A stretch of 64,000 nt of DNA from Lethocerus indicus (taxonomy: Eukaryota; Arthropoda; Insecta; Hemiptera; Belostomatidae), in NCBI GenBank assembly GCA_019843655.1, contig JACDQD010000001.1:47922443-47986442 (forward strand). Reading direction: 5' to 3'. The first letter of the stretch is position 1; each line of letters begins with the position of its first letter. This document shows, in pieces, positions 1 to 12,822 of this stretch. Made by a program: the position numbers and the translations under genes. The notes under the pieces were generated by a model, which saw nothing but the letters and a program-made list of their open reading frames with translations, was not told the DNA's origin and did not search any database.

Positions 1-996
1 CTCATTTTGGGCCAATTTTGCGATTAAAATCGATTTTTCGCCTAAAACCGCATTTTAGGACCGATTTTGGTCTAAAACCTCATTTTTGTGCCGATTTTGC
101 TATTTAAAATCGTATTTTTGGGCCATAAAACCGCATTTTGGGCCGATTTTGCGATTAAAAAGCGCATTTTTGTGCCATAAAACCTCATTTTTGGTCGATT
201 TTGCGCCTTAAAACGCCATTTTGGGCCGATTTGAGCCTATCAACTGCATTTTCTGGCCTAAAACCACATTTTAGGACCGATTTTGGGCTTAAAACCTTAT
301 TTTTGCGATTAAAATCGTATTTTTGGGCGATAAAACCGCATTTTGGGCCGATTTTGCGATTAAAAATTTTTGTGCCATAAAACCTCATTTTTTAATTTTG
401 CGCCTAAAAACGCCATTTTTGGGCTTATTTTGCGCCTAATAACTGCATTTTCTGGCCTAAAAACCACATTTTGGGACCGATTTTGGGCCTAAAAACCTTA
501 TTTTTGCGATTAAAAATCGTATTTTGGGCCATAAACCCGCATTTTGGGCTGATTTTTTGAAAATCGCATTTTGTGCCATAAAACCTCATTTTTGGTCGAT
601 TTTGCGCCTAAAACCGCATTTTGTAGCCCATTTCGGACCTAAACTGTATTTTTGCGCCGATTTTTAGCCTAAAACCTTATTTTTGACGATTTTGCGATTA
701 AAATCGTATTTTTTAAATATAAACCGATTTTTGGGCCGATTTTGATTAAAAGCGCATTTTGTGCCATAAAACCTCATTTTTGGTCGATTTTGCGCCTAAA
801 AACCGCATTTTTGGGCCGATTTTGCAGCTAATTACTGCATTTTCTGGCCTAAAAACCGCATTTTTGGGCTGATTTTGCGATTAAAAATCGTATTTTGGGC
901 CATAAAACCGCATTTTTGGGCTGATTTTATATTAAAAAGCGCAGCGCATTTTGTTTCATTAACTGCATTTTCTGGTCTAAAAACTGCATTTTCTGG
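1..996. repeat. Satellite family B, block 1 (left-truncated)
   Basis: Tandem AT-rich repeat built from subunits of about 30 bp that alternate phrases such as 'gccataaaaccgcattttt', 'gggccgattttgcgatt' and 'tctggcctaaaaacc'. Many subunits contain a short dyad, cgatttt..aaaatcg. The block enters from outside the window and ends at a junction with family A near 997 (phrase 'ctggcagttaaaattttt'). T and A runs here are often one base shorter than in the block at 2831-5150. No coding capacity is convincing: minus-strand open frames merely reflect the repeat. Confidence 0.9.
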
Positions 997-2795
997 CAGT
1001 TAAAATTTTTGAAATTTTAAAAAAGTTACCCGATTTAGTCCATATTCGGTCCACAAGTGTACAAAAGTGAGTTACACTTGCCCCTGAAAGGAGAGCCGAA
1101 AAATCGAAAATTTTTGAAATTTTAAAAAAGTCACCCGATTTAGCCCATATTCGGTCCACAAGTGTACAAAAGTGAGTTACACCCCTGAAAGGAGACCCGA
1201 AAATTTTTGAAAGTCGCCCGATTTAGATTCGGTCCACAAGTGTACAAAAGTGAGTTACACTTGCCCCCTGACGAGAAAAATTTTTGAAATTTTAAAAAGT
1301 CACCCGAGATTTAGCCCATATTCGGTCCACAAGTGTACAAAAGTGAGTTACACTTGCCCCTGAAAGAGATTTACCCATATTCGGTCCACAAGTGTACAAA
1401 AGTGAGTTACACTTGCCCCCGAAAATTTTTGAAATTTTAAAAAGTCACCCGATTTAGCCCATATTCGGTCCACAAGTGTACAAAGTGAGTTACACTTCGA
1501 AAATCGAAAATTTTGAAATTTTAAAAAAGTCGCCCGACTATTTAGCCCATATTCGGTCCACAAGTGTACAAAGTGAGTTACACTTCGAAAATCGAAAATT
1601 TTTGAAATTTTAAAAAAGTCGCCCGATTTAGCCCATATTCGGTCCACAAGTGTACAAATGTGAGTTACACTTGCCCCTGAAAGGAGAGCCGAAAAATCGA
1701 AAATTTTTGAAATTTTAAAAAAGTCGCCCGATTTAGCCCATATTGTCCACAAGTGAAAGTTACACTTTGAAAGGAGAGCCGAAAAAAGTCACCCGATTTA
1801 GCCCATATTCGGTCCACAAGTACAAAAGTGAGTTACACTTGCCCCTGAAAGGAGAGCCGAAAATCGAAAAATTTTGAAATTTTAAAAAGTCGCCCGATAG
1901 GTGTACAAAGTGAGTTACACTTGCCCCTGAAAGGAGAGCCGAAAAATCGAAAATTTTTGAAATTTCACAAAAGTGAGTTACACTTGCCCTGAAAAGAGCC
2001 GAAAAATCCTTGATTTAGCCCATATTCGGTCCACAAGTGTACAAAAGTGAGTTACACTTGCCCCTGAAAGGGGAGAGCGAAAAAATCGAAAATTTTTGAA
2101 ATTTTAAAAAAGTCACCCGATTTAGCCCATATTCGGTCCACAAGTGTACAAAAGTGAGTTACACTTGCCCCTGAAAGGAGAGCCGAAAAATCGAAAATTT
2201 TTGAAATTTTAAAAAAGTCGCCCGATTTAGCCCATATTCGGTCCACAAGTGTACAAAAGTGAGTTACACTTGCCCCTGAAAGGAGAGCCGAAAAATCGAA
2301 AATTTTTGAAATTTTAAAAAAGTCGCCCGATTTAGCCCATATTCGGTCCACAAGTGTACAAAAGTGAGTTACACTTGCCCCTGAAAGGGGAGCCGAAAAA
2401 TCGAAAATTTTTGAAATTTTAAAAAAGTCACCCGATTTAGCCCATATTCGGTCCACAAGTGTACAAAAGTGAGTTACACTTGCCCCTGAAAGGAGAGCCG
2501 AAAAATCGAAAATTTTTTGAAATTTTAAAAAGTCGCCTGATTTAGCCCATATTCGGTCCACAAAAAGTTACACTTGCCCTACAAAATCGTGAAATTTTAA
2601 AAAGTTATCCCAACAAGTTGCCCCTGAAAGGAGAGCCGAAAATCGAAAATTTTGAAATTTTAAAAAGTCATGATTTAGCCCATATTCGGTCACACAAGTA
2701 CGAAATTTTGAAATTTTAGTCCTTTACACTCGGCCCCTGAAAGGAGAGCCGCCGAAAAATCGAAGTGAAATTGCCCCTTGAAATTTAAAAATGTG
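997..2795. repeat. Satellite family A, 105-bp tandem repeat, block 1
   Basis: Tandem copies of a unit containing, in order, 'cccatattcggtccacaagt', 'gagttacacttgcccctgaa', 'aggagagccgaaaaatcg' and 'aaaatttttgaaattttaaa'. Full units in the regular part (about 2050-2560) are spaced 105 bp. Because 105 is 35 codons, the minus strand stays open across many copies. The edges (1200-2000 and 2560-2795) hold truncated and rearranged units. Confidence 0.92.
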
Positions 2796-5150
2796 CTGAA
2801 ATCACCACATTCGGTCAAATGTGATCATAACCGCAGGGCTTAAAACCCTCATTTTTGGGCCAATTTTGCGATTTAAAATCGATTTTTCGCCTAAAGAAGC
2901 ATTTTCTGGCCTAAAAACCGCATTTTAGGACCGATTTTGGTCCTAAACCTCATTTTGTGCCGATTTTGCTATTTAAAATCGTATTTTGGGCCATAAACCG
3001 CATTTTTGGGCCGATTTTGTGATTAAAAGCGCATTTTGTGCCATAAAACCTCATTTTTGGTCGATTTTGCGCCTAAAAACGCCATTTTTGGGCCGATTTT
3101 GAGCCTATCAACTGCATTTTCTGGCCTAAAAACCACATTTGAGGACCGATTTTGGGCTTAAACACCTTATTTTTGCGATTAAAAATCGTATTTTTGGGCG
3201 ATAAAACCGCATTTTTGGGCCGATTTTGCGATTAAAATGCATTTTTGTGCCATAAAACCTCATTTTTGGTCGATTTTGCGCCTAAAAACGCCATTTTTGG
3301 GCTTATTTTGCGCCTAATAACTGCATTTTCTGGCCTAAAAACCACATTTTGGGACCGATTTTGGGCCTAAAAACCTTATTTTTGCGATTAAAAATCGTAT
3401 TTTTGGGCCATAAACCCGCATTTTTGGGCTGATTTTGCGATTGAAAATCGCATTTTTGTGCCATAAAACCTCATTTTTGGTCGATTTTGCGCCTAAAAAC
3501 CGCATTTTGTAGCCCATTTCGGACCTAAAACCGTATTTTTGCGCCGATTTTTAGCCTAAAAACCTTATTTTTTGGACGATTTTGCGATTAAAAATCGTAT
3601 TTTTGGGCCATAAAACCGCATTTTTGGGCTGATTTTGCGATTGAAAATCGCATTTTTGTGCCATAAAACCTCATTTTTGGTCGATTTTGCGCCTAAAACC
3701 GCATTTTTGGGCCGATTTTGCGCCTAATAACTGCATTTTCTGGCCTAAAAACCACATTTTGGGACCGATTTTGGGCCTAAAAACCTCATTTTTGGGCCGA
3801 TTTTACGATTTAAAATCCTTTTTTTTGGGCCATAAAACCGCATTTTTGGGCTGATTTTGCGATTAAAAATCGTATTTTTGGGCCATAAAACCGCATTTTT
3901 GGGCTGATTTTGCGATTAAAAAGCGCATTTTTGCGCCGATTTTGTGCCTAATAACTGCATTTTCTGGCCTAAAAACCACATTTTAGGACCGATTTTGGGC
4001 TTAAAAACCTTATTTTTGCGATTAAAAATCGTATTTTTGGGCGATAAAACCGCATTTTTGGGCCGATTTTGCGATTAAAAAGCGCATTTTTGTGCCATAA
4101 AACCTCATTTTTGGTCGATTTTGCGCCTAAAAACGCCATTTTTGGGCCGATTTTGCGCCTAATAACTGCATTTTCTGGCCTAAAAACCACATTTTGGGAC
4201 CGATTTTGGGCCTAAAAACCTTATTTTTGCGATTAAAAATCGTATTTTTGGGCCATAAACCCGCATTTTTGGGCTGATTTTGCGATTGAAAATCGCATTT
4301 TTGTGCCATAAAACCTCATTTTTGGTCGATTTTGCGCCTAAAAACCGCATTTTGTAGCCCATTTCGGACCTAAAACCGTATTTTTGCGCCGATTTTTAGC
4401 CTAAAAACCTTATTTTGACGATTTTGCGATTAAAATCGTATTTTTGGGCCATAAACCGCATTTTGGGCCGATTTGCGATTGAAGCGCATTTTGTGCCATA
4501 AAACCTCATTTTTGGTCGATTTTGCGCCTAAAAACCGCATTTTTGGGCCGATTTTGCACCTAATTACTGCATTTTCTGGCCTAAAAACCGCATTTTAGGA
4601 CCGATTTTGGGCCTAAAAACCTCATTTTTGGGCCGATTTTGCGATTTAAAATCGTATTTTTGGGCCATAAAACCGCATTTTTGGGCCGATTTTGCGATTA
4701 AAAGCGCATTTTGGGCCTAAAAACCTCATTTTTGGGCCGATTTTGCGATTTAAAATCGTATTTTTGGGCCATAAAACCGCATTTTTGGGCCGATTTTGCG
4801 ATTAAAAAGCGCATTTTTGTGCCATAAAACCTCATTTTTGGTCGATTTTGCGCCTAAAAACCGCATTTTTGGGCCGATTTTGCAGCTAATTACTGCATTT
4901 TCTGGCCTAAAAACCGCATTTTAGGACCGATTTTGGGCCTAAAAACCTCATTTTTGGGCCGATTTTACGATTTAAAATCCTTTTTTTTGGGCCATAAAAC
5001 CGCATTTTTGGGCTGATTTTGCGATTAAAAATCGTATTTTTGGGCCATAAAACCGCATTTTTGGGCTGATTTTGCGATTAAAAAGCGCATTTATGCGCCG
5101 ATTTTGTGCCTAATAACTGCATTTTCTGGTCTAAAAACTGCATTTTCTGG
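2796..5150. repeat. Satellite family B, block 2, with A-to-B junction
   Basis: The junction at 2796-2830 carries a non-repeat phrase, 'cattcggtcaaatgtgatca', that recurs at the other two A-to-B boundaries. The block then runs as regular family B subunits. A longer period is visible: the distinctive phrase 'tagcccatttcggaccta' appears near 3511 and 4356, 845 bp apart, and again near 7701. This is the most homogeneous B block, with mostly five-base T and A runs. Confidence 0.9.
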
Positions 5151-6961
5151 CAGTTAAAATTTTTGAAATTTTAAAAAAGTTACCCGATTTAGTCCATATT
5201 CGGTCCACAAGTGTACAAAAGTGAGTTACACTTGCCCCTGAAAGGAGAGCCGAAAAATCGAAAATTTTTGAAATTTTAAAAAAGTCGCCCGATTTAGCCC
5301 ATATTCGGTCCACAAGTGTACAAAAGTGAGTTACACTTGCCCCTGAAAGGAGAGCCGAAAAATCGAAAATTTTTGAAATTTTAAAAAAGTCGCCCGATTT
5401 AGCCCATATTCGGTCCACAAGTGTACAAAAGTGAGTTACACTTGCCCCTGAAAGGAGAGCCGAAAAATCGAAAATTTTTGAAATTTTAAAAAAGTCACCC
5501 GATTTAGCCCATATTCGGTCCACAAGTGTACAAAAGTGAGTTACACTTGCCCCTGAAAGGAGAGCCGAAAAATCGAAAATTTTGAAATTTTAAAAAAGTC
5601 ACCTTGAATTGTATATTCGGTCCACAAGTGTACAAGTGAGTACACTTGCCCCTAGGAGCACTTAGCCCACTGTACAAAAAGTTAACTTGCCCCTGAAAGG
5701 AGAGCCGAAAAATCGAAAATTTTGAAATTTTAAAAAGTCACCCGATTTAGCCCATATTCGGTCCACAAGTACAAAAGTGAGTTACACTTGCCCCTGAAAG
5801 GAGAGCCGAAAATTTTTGAAATTTTAAAAAAGTCCGATTTAGCCCATATTCGGTCCACAAGTGTACAAAAAGTGAGTTACACTTGCCCCTGAAAGGAGAG
5901 CCGAAAAATCGAAAATTTTTGAAATTTTAAAAAAGTCACCCGATTTAGCCCATATTCGGTCCACAAGTGTACAAAAGTGAGTTACATTTGCCCCTGAAAG
6001 GAGAGCCATCGCCAAGTCGGTACAAAAAGTGAACACTTGCCCCTGAAAGGAGAGCCGAAAAATCGAAATTTAAAAAAGTCGCCCGATTGAAATAGCCCAT
6101 ATAAAAAAGTCGGTCCACAATGTATAAAAGTGATTTAGTTACACTTGCCCTGAAAGGAGAGCCGAAAATCGAAAATTTTGAAATTTGTAAAAAGTCGCCC
6201 GATTTAGCCCATATTCGGTCCACGCGTACACTTGCCCCTGAAAGGAGAGCCGAAAATCGAAAATTTTTGAAATTTAAAAAAGTCGTTAATTAGCCCATAT
6301 TCGGTCCACGGTGTACAAAAGTGAGTTACACTTGCCCCTGAAAGGAGAGCCGAAAAATCGAAAATTTTTGAAATTTTAAAAAAGTCGCCCGATTTAGCCC
6401 ATATTCGGTCCACAAGTGTACAAAAGTGAGTTACACTTGCCCCTGAAAGGAGAGCCGAAAATCGAAAATTTTGAAATTTAAAAAGTCGCCCGAACATATT
6501 CGGTCCACAAGAAATTTGTGAGTGAGTTACACTCGCCCCTGAAAGGAGAGCCGAAAAATCGCCCCAAAGAAAATTTTGAAATTTTAAAAAAGTCACTCGA
6601 TTTAGCCCATATTCGGTCCACAAGTGTACAAAAGTGAGTTACACTTGCCCCTGAAAGGAGAGCCGAAAAATCGAAAATTTTTGAAATTTTAAAAAAGTCA
6701 GTATCCACAAGTGTACAAAAGTGAGTTACATCACCTGAAAGGAGAGCGAAAAATCGAAAATTTTTGAAATTTTAAAAAAGTCGCCCGATTTAGCCCATAT
6801 TCGGTCCACAAGTGTACAAAAGTGAGTTACACTTGCCCCTGAAAGGAGAGCCGAAAAGCCGAAAAAAAAGTCGCCTTATTTATTTTTTATTGAAATTGTA
6901 AAAATGAGTTACACTTGCCCCTGAAAGGGAGAGCCGAAAATCGAAAATTTTGAAATTTAAA
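5151..6961. repeat. Satellite family A, block 2
   Basis: It starts with the same boundary phrase ('ctggcagttaaaattttt') seen near 997. Nearly identical 105-bp units occupy about 5200-5560, followed by progressively rearranged, deleted and inserted units to 6961. The minus strand is open over several units. No ATG-led gene with non-repeat sequence is present. Confidence 0.92.
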
Positions 6962-8246
6962 ATGCTGGTTGAAATCACTCACATTCGGTCAAATGTGATC
7001 ATAATAACCGCATTTGGGCTTAAAACCCTCATTTTTGGGCCAATTTTGCGATTTAAAATCGATTTTTCGCCTAAAGCAGCATTTTCTGGCCTAAAAACCG
7101 CATTTTAGGACCGATTTTGGTCCTAAAAACCTCATTTTTGGGCCGATTTTGCGATTTAAAATCGTATTTTTGGGCCATAAAACCGCATTTTTGGGCCGAT
7201 TTTGCGATTAAAAAGCGCATTTTTGTGCCATAAAACCTCATTTTTGGTCGATTTTGCGCCTAAAAACGCCATTTTTGGGCTGATTTTGCGCCTAATAACT
7301 GCATTTTCTGGCCTAAAAACCACATTTTAGGACCGATTTTGGGCTTAAAAACCTTATTTTTGCGATTAAAAATCGTATTTTTGGGCGATAAAACCGCATT
7401 TTTGGGCCGATTTTGCGATTAAAAAGTGCATTTTTGTGCCATAAAACCTCATTTTTGGTCGATTTTGCGCCTAAAAACGCCATTTTTGGGCTTATTTTGC
7501 GCCTAATAACTGCATTTTCTGGCCTAAAAACCACATTTTGGGACCGATTTTGGGCCTAAAAACCTTATTTTTGCGATTAAAAATCGTATTTTTGGGCCAT
7601 AAACCCGCATTTTTGGGCTGATTTTGCGATTGAAAATCGCATTTTTGTGCCATAAAACCTCATTTTTGGTCGATTTTGCGCCTAAAAACCGCATTTTGTA
7701 GCCCATTTCGGACCTAAAACCGTATTTTTGCGCCGATTTTTAGCCTAAAAACCTTATTTTTTGGACGATTTTGCGATTAAAAATCGTATTTTTGGGCCAT
7801 AAAACCGGATTTTTGGGCCGATTTTGCGATTAAAAAGCGCATTTTTGTGCCATAAAACCTCATTTTTGGGCCATAAAACCGGATTTTTGGGCCGATTTTG
7901 CGATTAAAAAGCGCATTTTTGTGCCATAAAACCTCATTTTTGGTCGATTTTGCGCCTAAAAACCGCATTTTTGGGCCGATTTTGCACCTAATTACTGCAT
8001 TTTCTGGCCTAAAAACCGCATTTTAGGACCGATTTTGGGCCTAAAAACCTCATTTTTGGGCCGATTTTACGATTTAAAATCCTTTTTTTTGGGCCATAAA
8101 ACCGCATTTTTGGGCTGATTTTGCGATTAAAAATCGTATTTTTGGGCCATAAAACCGCATTTTTGGGCTGATTTTGCGATTAAAAAGCGCATTTTTGCGC
8201 CGATTTTGCGCCTAATAACTGCATTTTCTGGCCTAAAACTGCATTT
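6962..8246. repeat. Satellite family B, block 3, with A-to-B junction
   Basis: The junction at 6962-7003 repeats the 'cattcggtcaaatgtgatca' phrase. The following B units match block 2 closely at an offset of 3344-3345 bp, so these blocks are copies of one larger unit. A short internal duplication of the 'ggccataaaaccggattttt' subunit is visible around 7796-7905. Confidence 0.9.
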
Positions 8247-9257
8247 TGGCAGTTAAAATTTTTGAAATTTTAAAAAACCATATTCGGTCCACAAGTGTAC
8301 AAAAGTGAGTTACACCCGAGAAATTTAGTCGCCCGTAGCCCATATTCGGTCCACAAGTGTACAAGTGGTCCCAAAGTGAGTTACACTTGCCCCTGAAATG
8401 AGAGCTGAAAAATCGAAAATTTTCGAAATTTTAAAAAAGTCGCCCGATTTAGCCCATATTCGGCCCACAAGTGTACAAAAGTGAGTTACACTTGCCCCTG
8501 AAATGAGAGCTGAAAAATCGAAAATTTTTGAAATTTTAAAAAAGTCGCCCGATTTAGCCCATATTCGGCCCACAAGTGTACAAAAGTGAGTTACACTTGC
8601 CCCTGAAATGAGAGCTGAAAAATCGAAAATTTTTGAAATTTTAAAAAAGTCGCCCGATTTAGCCCATATTCGGTCCACAAGTGTACAAAAGTGAGTTACA
8701 CTTGCCCCTGAAAGGAGAGCCGAAAAATCGAAAATTTTTGAAATTTTAAAAAAGTCACCCGATTTAGCCCATATTCGGTCCACAAGTGTACAAAAGTGAG
8801 TTACACGCCCTTTGAAAGGAGAGCCGAAAAAATCGAAAATTTTGAAATTTTAAAAAGTCATTCGATTTAGCCCATATTCGGTCCACAAGTGTACAAAAGT
8901 GTTACACTTGCCTGAAAGGGCCGAAAATCGAAAATTTTTGAAATTTTAAAAAGTCACTTGATTTAGCCCATATATACGGTCCTGAAAAGAGAGTAAAAAA
9001 GTACAGCACTTGCCCCTGAAAGGAGAGCCAAAAATCGAAAATTTTTGAAATTTTAAAAGTCATCTGATTTAGCCATATTCGGTCCAAAGTGTACAAAGTG
9101 AAGTTACACTTTCCCCGAAAGGAGCCGAAAACGAAAATTTTTGAAATTTTAAAAGTCGCCCGATTTAGCCCATATAATCCACAAGTGTACAAAAGTGAGT
9201 TACACTTGCCCTGAAAGGAGAGATTGAAAATCGAAAATTTTGAAATTTCAAAAAGTC
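8247..9257. repeat. Satellite family A, block 3
   Basis: It begins with the shared boundary phrase in shortened form. Regular 105-bp units carrying a local variant ('aaatgagagctgaaaaatcg' in place of 'aaaggagagccgaaaaatcg') occupy about 8390-8690, which indicates a recent local expansion. Degenerate units follow to the junction at about 9258. Confidence 0.9.
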
Positions 9258-12200
9258 GGTTGAATTCACTCACATTTTGTCAAATGTGATCATAAAACCG
9301 CATTTTGGGCCTTAAACCCTCATTTTGGGCACAATTTTGCGATTTAAAATCGATTTTCGCCTAAAGCAGCGCATTTTCTGCCTAAAACCGCATTTAGGAC
9401 CGATTTTGGGCTCTAAAACCTCATTTTTGGCCGATTTTGCGATTTAAAATCGTATTTTGGGCCATAAAACCGCATTTTGGGCCGATTTTGCGATTAAAAG
9501 CGCATTTTGTGCCATAAAACCTCATTTTTGGTCGATTTTGCGCCTTAAAACCGCCATTTTCGGGCCGATTTTGAGCCTATCAACTGCATTTTCTGGCCTA
9601 AAACCACATTTTAGGACCGATTTTGGGCTTAAAACTTTTTTGCGTTTAAAATCGTATTTTGGGCCATAAAACCGCATTTTTGGGCCGATTTTGCGATTAA
9701 AAAGCGCATTTTGCGCCATAAAACCCTCATATTTGTCGATTTGCGCCTAAAACGCCATTTTTGGGCTTATTTTGCGCCTAATAACGCATTTTCTGGCCTA
9801 AAACATTTTGGGACCGATTTTGGCCTAAAACCTCATTTTGGGCCGATTTTGATTAAAATCTTTTTTGGGCCATAAACCATTTTGGGCTGATTTTGCGATA
9901 AAAGCGCATTTTGTGCCATAAAACCTCATTTTTGGTCGATTTTGCGCCTAAAACGCCATTTTGGCTGATTTGCCTAATTACTGCATTTTGGCCTAAAACC
10001 GCATTTTGGACCGATTTTGGACCGATTTTGCGATTTAAAATCGTTTTTGGGCCATAAAAACCATTTTTGGATCGATTTTGCATTAAAACGCCATTTTTGG
10101 CCGATTTTATTAGCATTTTCTGGCCTAAAACCACATTTTAGGACCGATTTTGCATTTAAAACCTCATTTGGGCCGATTTTGCGATTAAAAAGCATTTTTA
10201 TATATAACCTCATTTTGGTCGATTTTGCATAAAAGCCATTTTTAATTTCGTTTTGCGATAACTTTGCATTTCTGGCCTAAAACCACATTTGGGACCGATT
10301 TGGGCCTAAAACCCTATTTCCGATTTGCGATTTAAAATCATTTTGGGCCATAAAACCGCATTTTAGGCTGATTTTGCGATTAAATCAATTTGCATACTTA
10401 AACTGCATTTTTCGACCGATTTTGCGCCTAAAAACCGCATTTTGTGGCAATGATTTCGGACCTAAAACCGCATTTTGCGCCGATTTTGGCCTATAACCTT
10501 ATTCGTGGCGATTTTGGCAAAAACTGTTTTGGGCCGATTTTGGCCTAAAACCATATTTTGCGATTAAAATCGTATTTTGGGCGATAAACCGCATTTTGGC
10601 CGATTTTGCGATTTAAAATCGTTTTTGGCCATAAAACCGCATTTTGGGCTGATTGCGATTAAAAGCGCATTTTGTGCCATAAAACCTCATTTTTTGTCGA
10701 TTTGCCTAAAACGCCATTTTGGGCTGATTTTACGCCTAATAACTGCATTTTCTCCTAAAAACCACATTTTAGGACCGATTTTGGGCTAAAAACCTCATTT
10801 AGGACGATTTTGGAAGCAAAACCTTATTTTGCGATTAAAAAGTCGATTTTTGGGCGATAAACCGCATTTTGGGCTTCGATTTTTCCCAAGTGCTTTTTAT
10901 TCCTAAAACCTCATTTTGGTCGATTTTGCGCCTAAAAACGCCATTTTTGGCTTATTTGCCTATTAACTGCATTTTCTGGCCTAAAAACCACATTTGGGAC
11001 CGATTTTGGGCCTAAAAACCTCATTTTTGGCCGATTTTGCGATTAAAAAGCGCATTTTTGCCCATAAAACCTCATTTTGTTGATTTTGCGCCTAAAAGCT
11101 CATTTTTGGGCTGATTTGCGCTAATAACATTTCTGCCTAAAACCACTCGCATTTAGGACCATTTGGGCCGATTTTGATTAAATCGTTTTTTTTTTGGGAC
11201 CATAAAACCATTTTTGGTTGATTTTGCGATTTAAGCGTTTTGTATACATAAACCTCATTTTGGTCATTTTGCGCCTAAGCATAAATTTTTAGGCTATTTT
11301 GCCTAATGGCACAATTTTCTGTTCAAAACACATTTTGGGACCGATTTACAGACTAAAAGCCTCATTTTGGGCCGATTTTGGGCCTATTTTGGGCCTAACC
11401 TTATTTTTTGCGATTAAAATTGAATTTTTGGGGATAAAACCGCATTTTGGGTGATTTTGCGATTAAAAGCGCATTTTGTGCCATAAACCACATTTGGGAC
11501 CGATTTTGGGCCTAAAACCTTATTTGCGATTTAAAATCGTATTTTGGGCATAAAACCGTATTTTTGGCTGATTTTTGATTGAAAATCGCATTTTTGTGGC
11601 CATAAAACTTCATTTTCGGCCGATTTTGGGCCTAAAACCTTATTTTTTGCGATTTAAAATCGATTTTGGGCGATAAAACCGCATTTTTGGCCGATTTTGC
11701 GTTTAAAGCGCATTTTTCCCTAAAAATCATATTTGGTCGATTTTGTGACCAAAACGCCATTTTGGGCCGATTTTGCGCGTAATATCTGCATTTTCTGGCC
11801 TAAAACCGCATTTAGGACCGATTTTGGGCCTAAAACCGCATTTAGGACCGATTTTGGGCCTTAAAACCTTATTTTGGCCGATTTTGCGATTAAAAATCGT
11901 ATTTTTGGTCCATAAAATCGCATTTTGGGCCGATTTTGCTATTAAAAGCGCATTTTGTGTTATAAAATCACATTTTAGTCGATTTTGCGCCTTAAAGCCC
12001 CATTTTGGCCGATTTCGGGCCTAAAACCACCTTTAGGTCCGCTATATTGCCTAAAACCGCATTTTGGCGGATTTTCGCTTTTAATCCTCACTTTCGGACG
12101 GGAAACTTCATTTCAGCGCCTACAAGCCTGTTTGGGGCCTATAAATCGCATTTTGCGGCGATTTTGGCCTAGAACCCCATATTTGGGGCGATTTTGGGCC

Positions 12201-12290
12201 TAGAAACTGCCTTTTTGGGTCGTTTTACGCCTTTTCTGGCCGATTTTGAGTCTTACAACCGCATTTTGGGCGATTTTTCGACTGTAAACC
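9258..12290. repeat. Satellite family B, block 4, degenerating at its right edge
   Basis: A third copy of the A-to-B junction (about 9258-9294, 'caaatgtgatcata') leads into about 3 kb of family B subunits. Subunits are more variable than in blocks 2 and 3, with many shortened T and A runs and dropped bases. From about 11980 the units become more divergent and GC-richer, and the array fades out near 12290. Decay at array edges is typical of satellites. Confidence 0.88.
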
Positions 12291-12822
12291 TTACAGTCGA
12301 GATATAAGGATAACCCTACTGTCTCCAACCTCATCCTACACACAGATCTTAAACCCCAGTTTGTCCGAGACCTTGCCATACAAAATACAATAAATTTCAC
12401 TCACGACTCACCCATCACCTCAATCCACTAGTTCAGACGCTGCTATCTCCCGAGATCCCTGACGTCCCTTACAGACACCTGAAAAGGTGGCCCGCGACCA
12501 CTATTATTGTTTAAAAAATATACAATAAAAAGGGAGTAACCAGTGGGTTTCTCCTCCATTGTTGTCCATTGTAGTTAGCGCTTGTATCAATGTTGCTTAT
12601 TGCATTTTTAGTTGCAACAACAAAAGTGAGGAAAAACAAAGATCGGTCAGGACTTAAAGGACCGGGCAGGGATTGAAATCAGAGCCGGTTTTCCGAATGG
12701 CGTTTTCCTTTAAAAATAGCGTTGACCTTGAAGGGGCAACGAGGGTGGTCGAGGTGGGAGCCGGGTCGAGTCGAGTGGGGCGAACTGTTTGCGATCGACG
12801 AGCGCCGCTCGGTGCCATCCGA
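12291..12822. other. Spacer between satellite and shf, with a dispersed repeat
   Basis: Non-satellite flank of the array and presumed promoter and 5' UTR of the shf-type gene. The only feature I can support is the dispersed repeat listed separately. CpG-rich sequence begins around 12660, just before the predicted start codon. No TATA box is convincing. Confidence 0.5.
12450..12605 (+). mobile_element. Dispersed repeat, copy 1 (inverted relative to copy near 46.1 kb)
   Basis: The stretch containing 'ccagtgggtttctcctcc', 'gttgtccattgtagttagcg' and 'tgtatcaatgttgc' matches, in reverse complement, 46078-46140. The adjacent 'cctgaaaaggtggcccgcga' matches the reverse complement of the sequence around 46205-46240. 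Two opposite-orientation copies 34 kb apart in unrelated context imply a mobile element, probably non-autonomous. No coding sequence is visible. The family is not recognised. Confidence 0.6.

Noticed and set aside
2052..2561. Long minus-strand ORF in the 105-bp satellite as a repeat protein gene
   Set aside because: The frame has no ATG (it opens at GTG) and no sequence outside the repeat. Its openness follows from a period divisible by three.
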